IMG/VR virus record: IMGVR_UViG_3300042448_001478
Location: 1-29,067 of that record
Strand: one strand, 5' to 3'
DNA from: a virus
DNA: 29,067 bases
Part shown: piece by piece, positions 1 to 6,325 of the stretch
Layout: each line of letters opens with the position of its first letter
Numbering within the stretch: position 1 is the stretch's first letter
Program-made: the position numbers and the translations under genes
The notes under the pieces: generated by a model
What the model was told of the DNA's origin: nothing
Seen by the model: only the letters and a program-made list of their open reading frames with translations
The model's database searches: none

Positions 1-1148
1 GTACCAGGGTTAAAGTTAGAAAGAATGTTACTGTGGAAATGCATTGTGTCTCCTAAAATATTATCTTCTACAGGTAGACCTTCAATGGATAATCCTTTTT
101 CCCATCCAGTAACAATAGTGTTGAAAACAGAAGTTGCGGTATTTCTTCTTAATCTGAAAGCCTTTTCAAATTTTTCACCAATTGGTAGGGAAACCGTCCC
201 GTTAGCTTTAGCCCCAATTATTGTGAAGTTAGAAAAAATAGGTGCCGTCAATGGTTGTGCCGCACTACCTTGTGAGTCATTATCCGATTCAAAACAATTT
301 GAGTCGCCAGGAGCGTCTGACAAATTTTCATTTCTAATCGACAAACCAAATTGAACATTACCTCTGTATCCAAAGTCAGTATCAAAGTCATCATCAATTG
401 ATGAATATGCAATTAAGTGTTTACAATTTACAGTTCCTCCAAACCACTCAAAAGAGTCGTCACCAGAGTAACTTACTTGTACGTAATCAACTAACGTTTG
501 ATTACCTACAGAACCAAAAGTAATACCATTTATCTCTTTGTTTGGTTCAAGTGGAATACCTGCAAACTCAATACGTACGAATCTAATTACACCTGAGTCA
601 TCGTTATCGTTAGTACCTCCGTGTTGTGTAAAATTTGTAGCCGTAAGTCCTTCAATATTTGCAACACCACCAGGTTGGTTGTTAATAGCATTACCCAAGA
701 TAATAACACCACCCCAATCACCACCAGTTCTTTGTTGAATTGGATTGTTAGATGTAAAAACAATTGGATTAAATTGTTCTCCGTCAGCGATAAGTTTAGA
801 ACCTCTTGTAACAATCAAAGTTCCTTGTGTTGTGTAGTCACCTCTGATAATTGTTCCCGGTAAAATAGTAAGAGTTGCTCCGTTTTTAACATAAACCTTG
901 TTTTGAAGTTTGATTACTCCTGACCAAGTTGTATTTGTTGTGATGTCCGTACTAACGGTTGTTTGTGTTGTTGGGTAATTTGTATTTTCTGGATCAAAAT
1001 TAGACCACCCATAAGTCCAATCTGTTTGTGGTGTATTGTCTGTTACAGGAAATCCTCCCTTATAATCAGTGTCAGTCCAAAACTGACTTTGTGCGTTTGT
1101 TAAGAAAACAAACATTAACATTACGATACTTGCGTAAATTTTTTTCAT
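1..1148 (-). CDS. Secreted beta-helix surface protein (partial, C-terminus off window)
   Basis: The frame stays open from the ATG at 1148 to the left edge (382 codons), so only the N-terminal part is visible. It begins with a signal peptide: MKK, a hydrophobic core (IVMLMFVFL), then a likely cleavage after TNA, typical of Bacteroidota exported proteins. The mature part has strings such as GATLTILPGTIIRGD, GGDWGGVIILGNA, INGITFGSVG, VSYSGDDSFEWFGG and DDDFDTDFGY. I recognise these from a large flavobacterial family of right-handed beta-helix surface proteins that often end in a type IX secretion (Por) sorting domain; that end would lie outside this window. Its role is unknown, presumably cell-surface or extracellular. 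It has a TATATTTG promoter box 25 nt upstream. It is less AT-rich than its neighbours and looks like a host-derived gene. An island junction with host DNA cannot be excluded. Confidence 0.85.
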   Translation of the reverse strand, partial: MKKIYASIVMLMFVFLTNAQSQFWTDTDYKGGFPVTDNTPQTDWTYGWSNFDPENTNYPTTQTTVSTDITTNTTWSGVIKLQNKVYVKNGATLTILPGTIIRGDYTTQGTLIVTRGSKLIADGEQFNPIVFTSNNPIQQRTGGDWGGVIILGNAINNQPGGVANIEGLTATNFTQHGGTNDNDDSGVIRFVRIEFAGIPLEPNKEINGITFGSVGNQTLVDYVQVSYSGDDSFEWFGGTVNCKHLIAYSSIDDDFDTDFGYRGNVQFGLSIRNENLSDAPGDSNCFESDNDSQGSAAQPLTAPIFSNFTIIGAKANGTVSLPIGEKFEKAFRLRRNTATSVFNTIVTGWEKGLSIEGLPVEDNILGDTMHFHSNILSNFNPG

Positions 1149-1173
1149 ATTTTATTTTTATATTTTTATTACA

Positions 1174-1181
1174 CAAATATA
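1174..1181 (-). promoter_or_regulatory. Bacteroidota-type -7 box (TATATTTG)
   Basis: The minus strand reads TATATTTG, matching the TAnnTTTG -7 element of the Bacteroidota primary sigma factor, 25 nt before the ATG at 1148. A TTTG at the usual 19-20 nt spacing upstream is not seen, so the -33 half is weak. Confidence 0.5.
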
Positions 1182-1259
1182 TAGTCCAACAAATAGGTTA
1201 AATCAATTCACTTACCACAATTTAACAAAACCCTAATACCCTTAACTTTTGGTTAACAT

Positions 1260-1286
1260 AAAAACCCCCACATTTCTGTGAGGGTT
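1260..1286 (-). terminator. Intrinsic terminator after the 1311-2741 unit
   Basis: On the minus strand a 10-bp stem (1263-1272 with 1277-1286, one G-U pair) closes a GAAA tetraloop and is followed by a T run. It lies about 25 nt past the stop of the gene ending at 1311. Confidence 0.8.
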
Positions 1287-1310
1287 CCATATAATTTGTC
1301 AAGTTTGCTT

Positions 1311-1595
1311 TTACCATTTGTCAACATCTGTAAGATCTAAAGTTACATCAGCTAATCCACTATAGACCTCAACTATTTGACCAATTCCATTTGAAGTAAA
1401 CCTATATTCATAATCACCGTACTTACCGTATATTGCTTTGATGTGTTCTTGCCACTCCTCCAATTTTTTAACCTGATCCTCATCAAGAGTAAAAGTTTTA
1501 ACTTTTTTTGATGGAGTAGGTGGTATTTCATTGTCATTTACTTCACCATTTATTCTCAAATACATTTTTTTAATGTTTTTATTTAAATTATCCAT
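1311..1595 (-). CDS. Hypothetical 94-aa protein
   Basis: I do not recognise this protein. It has a basic N-terminus (MDNLNKNIKKMYLRI), a proline/lysine linker around residues 25-35, a predicted helix (DEDQVKKLEEWQEHIKAIYG) and an acidic tail (DVTLDLTDVDKW). It is the last gene of a unit starting at 2741: it begins 17 nt after the stop of the 312-aa gene and ends just before a strong terminator. The 17-nt spacer is an A/T-only leader (TTTTAAAAAATTATAAT) nearly identical to the one before the RNA ligase start at 3898, which supports this ATG. Confidence 0.75.
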   Translation of the reverse strand: MDNLNKNIKKMYLRINGEVNDNEIPPTPSKKVKTFTLDEDQVKKLEEWQEHIKAIYGKYGDYEYRFTSNGIGQIVEVYSGLADVTLDLTDVDKW

Positions 1596-1612
1596 ATTAT
1601 AATTTTTTAAAA

Positions 1613-2551
1613 TTATGGTAAATTATCACCAATCTCAAGTGGATTTGTAGGTCTTAATCTGTGAACTCTTTCTTGTAAATTATTTAACATTTCAGACACA
1701 CTTTCCTCCACAGGATTTATCATATCATCCAATAAATCATCCACCGGTATTTCCTCTCCATGTCTATATTTTTTCATGTTTTCCAATTCACTTTCACCAA
1801 ATAACTTATAGTTAAAATTTTTATTTTTAGCCTCAGATTTCATTTCACCAATCAATTTATGTAATAATTCTACCGGAATACCTGTCTCCATTGAATCTAC
1901 TCTATCGTCTTTTTGATTGAATATTTGAATTTGATAACTATTATGGTAAAATCCAAATTTCACATTATTAACTTTATCAATTAAATATACAAGTACTCCG
2001 TCTTTTGAGTGATTGTAGAAATAACTAGGTTCCTGAACTGAAGCAGTACACCATCTAGTTTGATAACCATATGAAACAGATGCCGCATAAGTTAATGGTT
2101 TAATACACAAATATTGATCGTCCTCGTAAATAACTTTAACTTCTTTTTTGGCCATTTTAAATAAGTTACGATTTTTAGCTTGGAATACCTCACTTGTAAC
2201 CATTTCCCAACTATCGTATTTACTAATGTCTTTTTCATTAGTTAATCCTCTTTCCATAAATTCACAAAAATGAATAAATGAATCAACTTCATCCCAACCA
2301 TATAAATTACTAAGTATTTTTTTTGTAATCCAACCATCAAACGTACTGTCATTTAAAACTTGATCAATCTTTCTTTCCCTATGTGAAGAATCTCTTACCA
2401 AGAAATCCTGTTCATTATCAAAATTTTTTTTAAGTATTTTAACTAAAAATTGTGTATACTTTTTAGTCTCACTATTATCTAATTTACCCATTAAATCAAC
2501 TAAACTAATGTTAATTGAATTGTTTTCTTTTTTAATTTTCTTAATTCCCAT
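1613..2551 (-). CDS. Phage protein with recurring IYxDD...KP...WC domain
   Basis: This 312-aa soluble protein has no family I can name. Its N-terminal ~135 residues look helical and charged. Residues ~139-220 hold a compact block: VIYEDDQYLCIKP (140-152), TRWCTAS (165-171), YFYNHSKDGVLVYLIDK (177-193), then KFGFY and QIFNQKDDRVDS. The same order of motifs (IY-acidic-DD, KP, WC, YN, VIDK) recurs in the 629-aa protein at 22350-24239, so this is a domain used at least twice in this genome. The C-terminus is acidic and helical. It starts 11 nt inside the end of the membrane-protein gene (2541-2551 overlap), so the two are probably translated in a coupled way. It lacks the N-terminal leader seen on the 629-aa protein. 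Gene status is secure; function unknown. Confidence 0.85.
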   Translation of the reverse strand: MGIKKIKKENNSINISLVDLMGKLDNSETKKYTQFLVKILKKNFDNEQDFLVRDSSHRERKIDQVLNDSTFDGWITKKILSNLYGWDEVDSFIHFCEFMERGLTNEKDISKYDSWEMVTSEVFQAKNRNLFKMAKKEVKVIYEDDQYLCIKPLTYAASVSYGYQTRWCTASVQEPSYFYNHSKDGVLVYLIDKVNNVKFGFYHNSYQIQIFNQKDDRVDSMETGIPVELLHKLIGEMKSEAKNKNFNYKLFGESELENMKKYRHGEEIPVDDLLDDMINPVEESVSEMLNNLQERVHRLRPTNPLEIGDNLP

Positions 2552-2741
2552 TTTCTATATTTTTTTCTTCTAATGATGTTCCAAGTATATATAACTCAAA
2601 AACTATTGTTATTACAATCTGAAAGAACCCGCTTAATATCCACCAATTAAGTGGATTGTAATCATTCTCTATCAATAAAATAATTGCGTAGATTAAAAGA
2701 TTCTTTGATAGGAATGAAAATACATTTAATTTTTGTTCCAT
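2541..2741 (-). CDS. Small two-helix membrane protein
   Basis: This 66-aa protein has two hydrophobic segments: about residues 13-25 (LLIYAIILLIE) and 33-54 (WWILSGFFQIVITIVFELYIL), then a charged tail (EEKNIENGN). It is first in a unit with the 312-aa and 94-aa genes and overlaps the former by 11 nt. No signal peptidase site or conserved motif is seen. It could be a small inner-membrane effector or a lysis-related protein, but nothing in the sequence proves either. Confidence 0.65.
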   Translation of the reverse strand: MEQKLNVFSFLSKNLLIYAIILLIENDYNPLNWWILSGFFQIVITIVFELYILGTSLEEKNIENGN

Positions 2742-2757
2742 GTTATTTAATAATAAT

Positions 2758-2793
2758 AAAAAAAAGTGACCCCATCAAGTTAATGGGAGTCAC
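2758..2793 (-). terminator. Intrinsic terminator overlapping the RNA ligase stop
   Basis: On the minus strand GTGAC-T-CCCAT pairs with ATGGG-GTCAC (one bulged T) around a 7-nt loop and runs into eight Ts. The 5' arm encodes the last residues of the RNA ligase, and its stop codon lies in the loop. Confidence 0.85.
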
Positions 2794-3898
2794 CTACGTT
2801 ATTTTTTTCACTAAATATACTATAATCAGGATTGATAACTTTAGATACCTTTCTACGATCACCAGTAACAGATTTAACAACTATACCTTCGTGAGGAACT
2901 TTAGTTCCTTCTATAAAGTTACTAAAGACATATTTGTCTTGTTCTTCTTTATTCCAATTACCTTGATACAATAATTCAACTTTAGGTAATTCTAAACAAT
3001 CAAAGTGTACAGTTTCATTAAGGTATGGTTGGTAAACACCATCAACCTCTATGTCAAACCCAACAAATTTAACATCAGTTAAACCATAGTCATAGTTTTT
3101 TTGTATTCCACCACCATATATCTCACCATATATTACAACACCTTCAGTTAACTCATTTGGTTCGTATGTGTCTTTTACGTAATCCCATAATTTACCTCTT
3201 ATATCGTATTGGTTTGCAACAGTATTCCATACATCGGTATTGTAGAAACCTTGAGAGTCAGATCCTTTTTCAACATTATGAGAACCATAAACGTATTCAA
3301 ATGCCGCCCATTGGTTTCCAAATAACATTTTGATACGATCTAATAAAGAAAGTTTTTTCTTTCTAACTATCCCATAACGAGCGTTAGTCCCATGTAACTT
3401 ACGAGTTATAACAACCTCATCTTCCTTATTGAACATATCAGGTACGTTCTTTTGATTAGGAAATTTGTAATATACTTTGAAGTTAGGATTTTGGTGGTAT
3501 TTAAATTTTCTACCCCCACTTAACTGAACCATCTTAACTGGTGGTTCGTATTTGAACACTTCAAGTAACTCCATGCAGTCAGAACCATCATATCTATATT
3601 TATCAGGTACAAACCCTATTGGTATTATTAAACATTCAGAATAAACCTTACGAAGTTTTATAGTTCTTACTCTCTGACCTTTACGAAGATAACTTGTAAC
3701 ACCTAAGTCATCAGAAAGTTTTTGTGGTATAACCGCATCGGTAGTTGCAACAACAACCATATCACCAACTTGGTATTCACCTTTCTTGGTGATGGCTTGC
3801 CAACCACCAACCAATGCAAGTTCAATGTTATCCGCACCTTCTATTGGTATAATCTCACCGATCAAACCAACATAACATACACTATTATTATTTTCCAT
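2780..3898 (-). CDS. RNA ligase, DRB0094 (Rnl5-like) family
   Basis: This 372-aa enzyme should seal RNA 3'-OH and 5'-phosphate ends using ATP through a lysyl-AMP intermediate. All nucleotidyltransferase motifs are visible: motif I TRKLHGTN with K167 as the likely adenylated lysine, motif III YGEIYG (257-262), motif IIIa FVGFDIEV (278-285), motif IV EGIVVK (337-342), and motif V around KVSKVINP (350-357). The first ~110 residues (CYVGLIGEIIPIEGADNIEL, then VGDMVVVATTDAVIP) match the N-terminal OB-like domain known from the Deinococcus DRB0094 ligase family. It follows small genes from the promoter near 4655 and ends in a strong terminator. A P-loop kinase and a metallophosphoesterase lie just upstream (5210-6252), so an RNA end-healing and sealing pathway is plausible, possibly against host tRNA-cutting defences (inference). 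Confidence 0.9.
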   Translation of the reverse strand: MENNNSVCYVGLIGEIIPIEGADNIELALVGGWQAITKKGEYQVGDMVVVATTDAVIPQKLSDDLGVTSYLRKGQRVRTIKLRKVYSECLIIPIGFVPDKYRYDGSDCMELLEVFKYEPPVKMVQLSGGRKFKYHQNPNFKVYYKFPNQKNVPDMFNKEDEVVITRKLHGTNARYGIVRKKKLSLLDRIKMLFGNQWAAFEYVYGSHNVEKGSDSQGFYNTDVWNTVANQYDIRGKLWDYVKDTYEPNELTEGVVIYGEIYGGGIQKNYDYGLTDVKFVGFDIEVDGVYQPYLNETVHFDCLELPKVELLYQGNWNKEEQDKYVFSNFIEGTKVPHEGIVVKSVTGDRRKVSKVINPDYSIFSEKNNVGDSH

Positions 3899-3909
3899 TT
3901 TATAATTTT

Positions 3910-4272
3910 TTAATTATCATATAAACCAAGTTCTTGATCATCCTTCATCATTTTTACCAAAAGAGCCTCTCTACTATATTTTCTTATTAGTTTGAATGTC
4001 TCTCCAATATCAGTAAAATCAGATGGTGGGCTATCATTTCTACCTGGTAAAAATATTAATGTAAATCCGTGATTACCCGCAAATTTTTCAGTTACTCTTT
4101 TACCACAGATTTCAGTAATATATACCCAAGGGAAGTTTCCTGATAGTTTTACATCAATTCCAATTTTTTTTAATCTCTCCACAAATACCGTGATTTTATC
4201 ACCAGTTAATTTTGTGCTTGTTTCTGTTTCCATTTCTATATATGTTCCAAATTTAGTTTCTCTTGTTTTCAT
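3910..4272 (-). CDS. Conserved phage hypothetical protein (120 aa)
   Basis: Not assigned to a named family. The central part has a distinctive pattern: NFPWVYITEICGKRVTEKF (residues ~46-64), GNHGFTLIFLPGR, then a helical C-terminus. From memory, proteins with 'FPWxYL...NGKRVTEKF...HGFTI.F' occur in many phages without known function. It overlaps the upstream 73-aa gene by 4 nt (ATGA), and an 11-nt A/T-only spacer separates it from the RNA ligase start. It is therefore probably co-expressed with the ligase. Confidence 0.8.
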   Translation of the reverse strand: MKTRETKFGTYIEMETETSTKLTGDKITVFVERLKKIGIDVKLSGNFPWVYITEICGKRVTEKFAGNHGFTLIFLPGRNDSPPSDFTDIGETFKLIRKYSREALLVKMMKDDQELGLYDN

Positions 4273-4490
4273 CTTAATACGTATCTATGAATTACTATTA
4301 CTAATTTACCATTGAATAATGCTCGGTCTGTTTGAATGTCAATATCCATCATACCCAAGTCTTCCTTAAGTCTGTTGGATTGGATTTCAACTTCGTGTTC
4401 CGCATCTTTCTCATTTTTGAAGAACCCAAAATAGGAATCACATTTCCCTGTCTTATCACACACTCCGTAAATCATCTCTCTTTGATCCAT
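4269..4490 (-). CDS. Hypothetical 73-aa protein
   Basis: Unrecognised small protein: an N-terminal MIYGVCDKTGKCDSYFGFF, a charged helix (NEKDAEHEVEIQSNRLKED), and a beta-like end (GKLVIVIHRYVLR). The pattern 'YGV...FxxxxDAExEVE' suggests a small alpha/beta fold. It overlaps the upstream 63-aa gene by 35 nt, which is long. A second ATG at codon 6 (4475) is an alternative start but still overlaps. Its stop overlaps the next start by 4 nt. Confidence 0.65.
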   Translation of the reverse strand: MDQREMIYGVCDKTGKCDSYFGFFKNEKDAEHEVEIQSNRLKEDLGMMDIDIQTDRALFNGKLVIVIHRYVLR

Positions 4491-4647
4491 AACATTCTAA
4501 TTTTTTGTTTTTAATATTCCACAAATCTTTCACCCCTTCGGTCATATGACAATTATGTTTCTTTCCTGTTCTTTTACCGAACTCCACAATCATATCATTA
4601 TGACGATTTTTAATAACGTGAGGACATTCCTTACATGGGGTTTTCAT
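4456..4647 (-). CDS. Small Cys/His-rich protein (DUF6283-like)
   Basis: This 63-aa protein begins MKTPCKECPH and continues with HNCHMTEG and later KKLECYGS. The spaced PCxxCPH, HxCHMT and final Cys look like a zinc-binding knuckle and resemble the small phage DUF6283 type ('PCxxCP'), though I cannot confirm membership. It is the first gene after the TATCTTTG box at 4655-4662, only 7 nt from its ATG, so its mRNA would be almost leaderless. It heads the unit ending with RNA ligase. Confidence 0.65.
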   Translation of the reverse strand: MKTPCKECPHVIKNRHNDMIVEFGKRTGKKHNCHMTEGVKDLWNIKNKKLECYGSKRDDLRSV

Positions 4648-4654
4648 ATAAGAA

Positions 4655-4662
4655 CAAAGATA
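4655..4662 (-). promoter_or_regulatory. Host-type -7 box (TATCTTTG) before the RNA ligase unit
   Basis: The minus strand has TATCTTTG 7 nt before the ATG at 4647. No clear TTTG at the expected -33 spacing. It would drive the genes from 4647 down to 2780. Confidence 0.5.
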
Positions 4663-4697
4663 GTAAAATAATCTAAACTAACTACTATTTTTTGAAT

Positions 4698-5183
4698 TTA
4701 AATTCGGTTTTTATTTTTCATCAGTTGTTGATGTAGTTCCCAATTGATTATACTATTCTCTCTTAATGTATGTGGGAATTTATTTCCAATCTTATTTATA
4801 AGATCTTCAGAGAATTCTATTCCGTGTCTATATTCAAACTCATCAACAAGACGATCAGTGGGTAAATTTTTATTCTTTAAAAGAATGTATGCTCCTAAAT
4901 CCGCTTCTAATTCATCATTTTCAGATCTTGGACCATCATGGTTTAATATTAAATGTGATATTTCGTGTGCCTCTATAAAACGTAAATCATCCATAGTTAA
5001 TCCATCTTCCCCTAAAAAAACCTCACCATCTATAAAAATTGTTTTAAATTCAGGAACATAAAACCCATAACCATAATCATTAAAAAATTCATTTAATTGA
5101 CCATAATTTGGATTTTCTTTAAATACAACGGTAATTTGTGTTCCAGGTAAAAATTGTGAGTCATAAGCAAACGTATCATTCAT
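4698..5183 (-). CDS. ImmA/IrrE-like zinc metallopeptidase
   Basis: This 161-aa protein has a clear HExxH zinc site, FIEAHEISHLIL (H73, E74, H77), followed by ELEADLGAYILL, where E91 or E93 should be the third zinc ligand. The HExxH plus ExEAD spacing fits the ImmA/IrrE (M78-type) peptidases, which often cleave repressors. A phage copy might cut a phage or host regulator (inference). There is no helix-turn-helix domain, so the regulator would be another protein. It starts 26 nt after the metallophosphoesterase stop. An ATATTTATT element lies just upstream of its ATG (about 5187-5195). The C-terminus is basic and helical. Confidence 0.8.
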   Translation of the reverse strand: MNDTFAYDSQFLPGTQITVVFKENPNYGQLNEFFNDYGYGFYVPEFKTIFIDGEVFLGEDGLTMDDLRFIEAHEISHLILNHDGPRSENDELEADLGAYILLKNKNLPTDRLVDEFEYRHGIEFSEDLINKIGNKFPHTLRENSIINWELHQQLMKNKNRI

Positions 5184-5209
5184 AGTAATAAATATATTGG
5201 AGTTGTCAT

Positions 5210-5863
5210 TTAACCTACAACCCCAACTATATCATCTAGATGGTGATCATTATCAATTTCAGAAACAATGTCTCGTTTATCCATCATGTGTACAATCTCA
5301 GTTAAACTATATGGGTATAGGTTGTTACCATCCATACCAACATCTAATCTTTTACCTTTACCCCATTTTTTACTTGCAGGTAAGTGAACGTGTCCGTGAA
5401 GGTGAACAACACCTTTGTTAAGTCCATTCCAACTTGCAAATGGATAGTGAGTCATTACAAAGTTCTCACCAACAATGTTAACCTGTAAGTAATCACTAAC
5501 AGATAAGAACATATCTTTAATGTTATCCCTATTGTTTCTGATATGGTGATCATGGTTTCCAAGAACCAAGTGAATGTTTTTACATACCAATCTGTCCAAG
5601 AAAATTTTAATAAACTCAAAACCACCAAATGAAACGTCACCTAACATAATTAATGTGTCGTTTTGACCAACCTTTGAATTGATATTATCAACCAATGTGT
5701 TATTCATTAGTTCTAACGTTTGGAAATCTCTTGTATTATCTTTCGGTACTTTCCCATCAAGTGTTCTCCAACCGGTAACTCCTCTACAAATGTTTTTATG
5801 GTTGTAGTGCGGATCAGACGTGACCCACACTCTACCTGTTGTTAATATTTTATCAAATTTCAT
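5210..5863 (-). CDS. Calcineurin-like metallophosphoesterase
   Basis: This 217-aa enzyme has the full two-metal signature: SDPHYNH (D17, H19), MLGDVSFGG (G75-D76), LGNHDHH (102-108), THYP (H139) and HGHVH (156-160). It belongs to the calcineurin-like phosphoesterases; the 'SDxHxxHxNI' start is a subfamily common in phages and bacteria, and its substrate is not settled. Its ATG overlaps the kinase stop by one base (TAATG), so the two are translationally coupled. Together with the kinase and the nearby RNA ligase it could act as the end-healing phosphatase or cyclic phosphodiesterase of RNA repair (inference). It is not the PPP-like subfamily (GDxVDRGP) found in bacterial Pnkp. Confidence 0.9.
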   Translation of the reverse strand: MKFDKILTTGRVWVTSDPHYNHKNICRGVTGWRTLDGKVPKDNTRDFQTLELMNNTLVDNINSKVGQNDTLIMLGDVSFGGFEFIKIFLDRLVCKNIHLVLGNHDHHIRNNRDNIKDMFLSVSDYLQVNIVGENFVMTHYPFASWNGLNKGVVHLHGHVHLPASKKWGKGKRLDVGMDGNNLYPYSLTEIVHMMDKRDIVSEIDNDHHLDDIVGVVG

Positions 5864-6252
5864 TATAATTTTATTTCAAAACGGTTACGCATTAATTCTA
5901 TTTTATCTTCAGGACAATCGTGTTTATTTGTTCCTCCGTGTCTATTTTCCACAATAATAGAGGTCACATAATAACCATACTTAATTGCCAATTCATAATA
6001 TGGTTGAAGTTCCCATTCTTGTGTGAATGTGTTTGAGACTGCAATTTTTGGTGTGTTTGACTCCATTGCATATCCAACATATTGTTGACACTCTTTATGA
6101 GCTTCTTTTATTTCAGACGCAATAAAATTGTAGTTCCCATCATTATCATAAAAATAATGATCCGCTTCAAACACATTTGAGGTTAATTGTTTTGCAAAAG
6201 TTGTCTTACCACTTCCCGGTATTCCTCTAACTAAATATATCATTTTTTCCAT
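5863..6252 (-). CDS. P-loop kinase, polynucleotide-kinase/N4BP2-like
   Basis: This 129-aa protein has a Walker A loop, RGIPGSGKTT (residues 9-18), then EADHYF (30-34), SEIKEAHKECQQ, VSNTFTQEWEL (72-82) and a C-terminal arginine helix (MRNRFEI). This order (G-x-PGSGKT, ADxYF, AHxxC, NTFT) is that of the small P-loop kinases related to N4BP2 and polynucleotide kinase, so 5'-OH nucleic-acid phosphorylation is the best guess. The frame opens upstream at 6297, but that extension would translate the promoter box at 6257-6264. I therefore chose the ATG at 6252; the ATG at 6243 (MIYLVRG) is equally possible. It is coupled by TAATG to the phosphoesterase. Confidence 0.85.
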   Translation of the reverse strand: MEKMIYLVRGIPGSGKTTFAKQLTSNVFEADHYFYDNDGNYNFIASEIKEAHKECQQYVGYAMESNTPKIAVSNTFTQEWELQPYYELAIKYGYYVTSIIVENRHGGTNKHDCPEDKIELMRNRFEIKL

Positions 6253-6256
6253 AATA

Positions 6257-6264
6257 CAAATATA
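6257..6264 (-). promoter_or_regulatory. Host-type -7 box (TATATTTG) before kinase
   Basis: TATATTTG on the minus strand ends 4 nt before the ATG at 6252, so a transcript would start at or near this codon. The preceding terminator's T tract occupies the -33 position (TTTT, not TTTG, at 19 nt spacing). Confidence 0.5.
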
Positions 6265-6279
6265 TAAAAAAAACGGCAT

Positions 6280-6305
6280 AAAAAAAAGGGAGATCAATCT
6301 CCCTT
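6280..6305 (-). terminator. Intrinsic terminator after the 693-aa gene
   Basis: Minus strand AAGGGAG pairs with CTCCCTT around a 6-nt loop (ATTGAT) and is followed by eight Ts. It lies 20 nt past the stop at 6326. Confidence 0.85.
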
Positions 6306-6325
6306 CATAAATTTATTGTTTTTTA

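Noticed and set aside
25-863. Plus- and minus-strand ORFs of 66-109 codons inside 25-863 in other frames
   Set aside because: They lie inside the minus-strand secreted protein, which has a signal peptide, family motifs and a promoter; the others have odd composition and no start context.
4680-4720. Palindrome GAATTTAAATTC as a terminator for the peptidase gene
   Set aside because: On the minus strand it is followed by As, not Ts; the stem is all A-T apart from its outermost G-C pair and is likely chance.
6253-6297. N-terminal extension of the kinase
   Set aside because: The extra codons translate the TATATTTG promoter box and the T-rich terminator tail, giving an artificial hydrophobic stretch that mimics a signal peptide.
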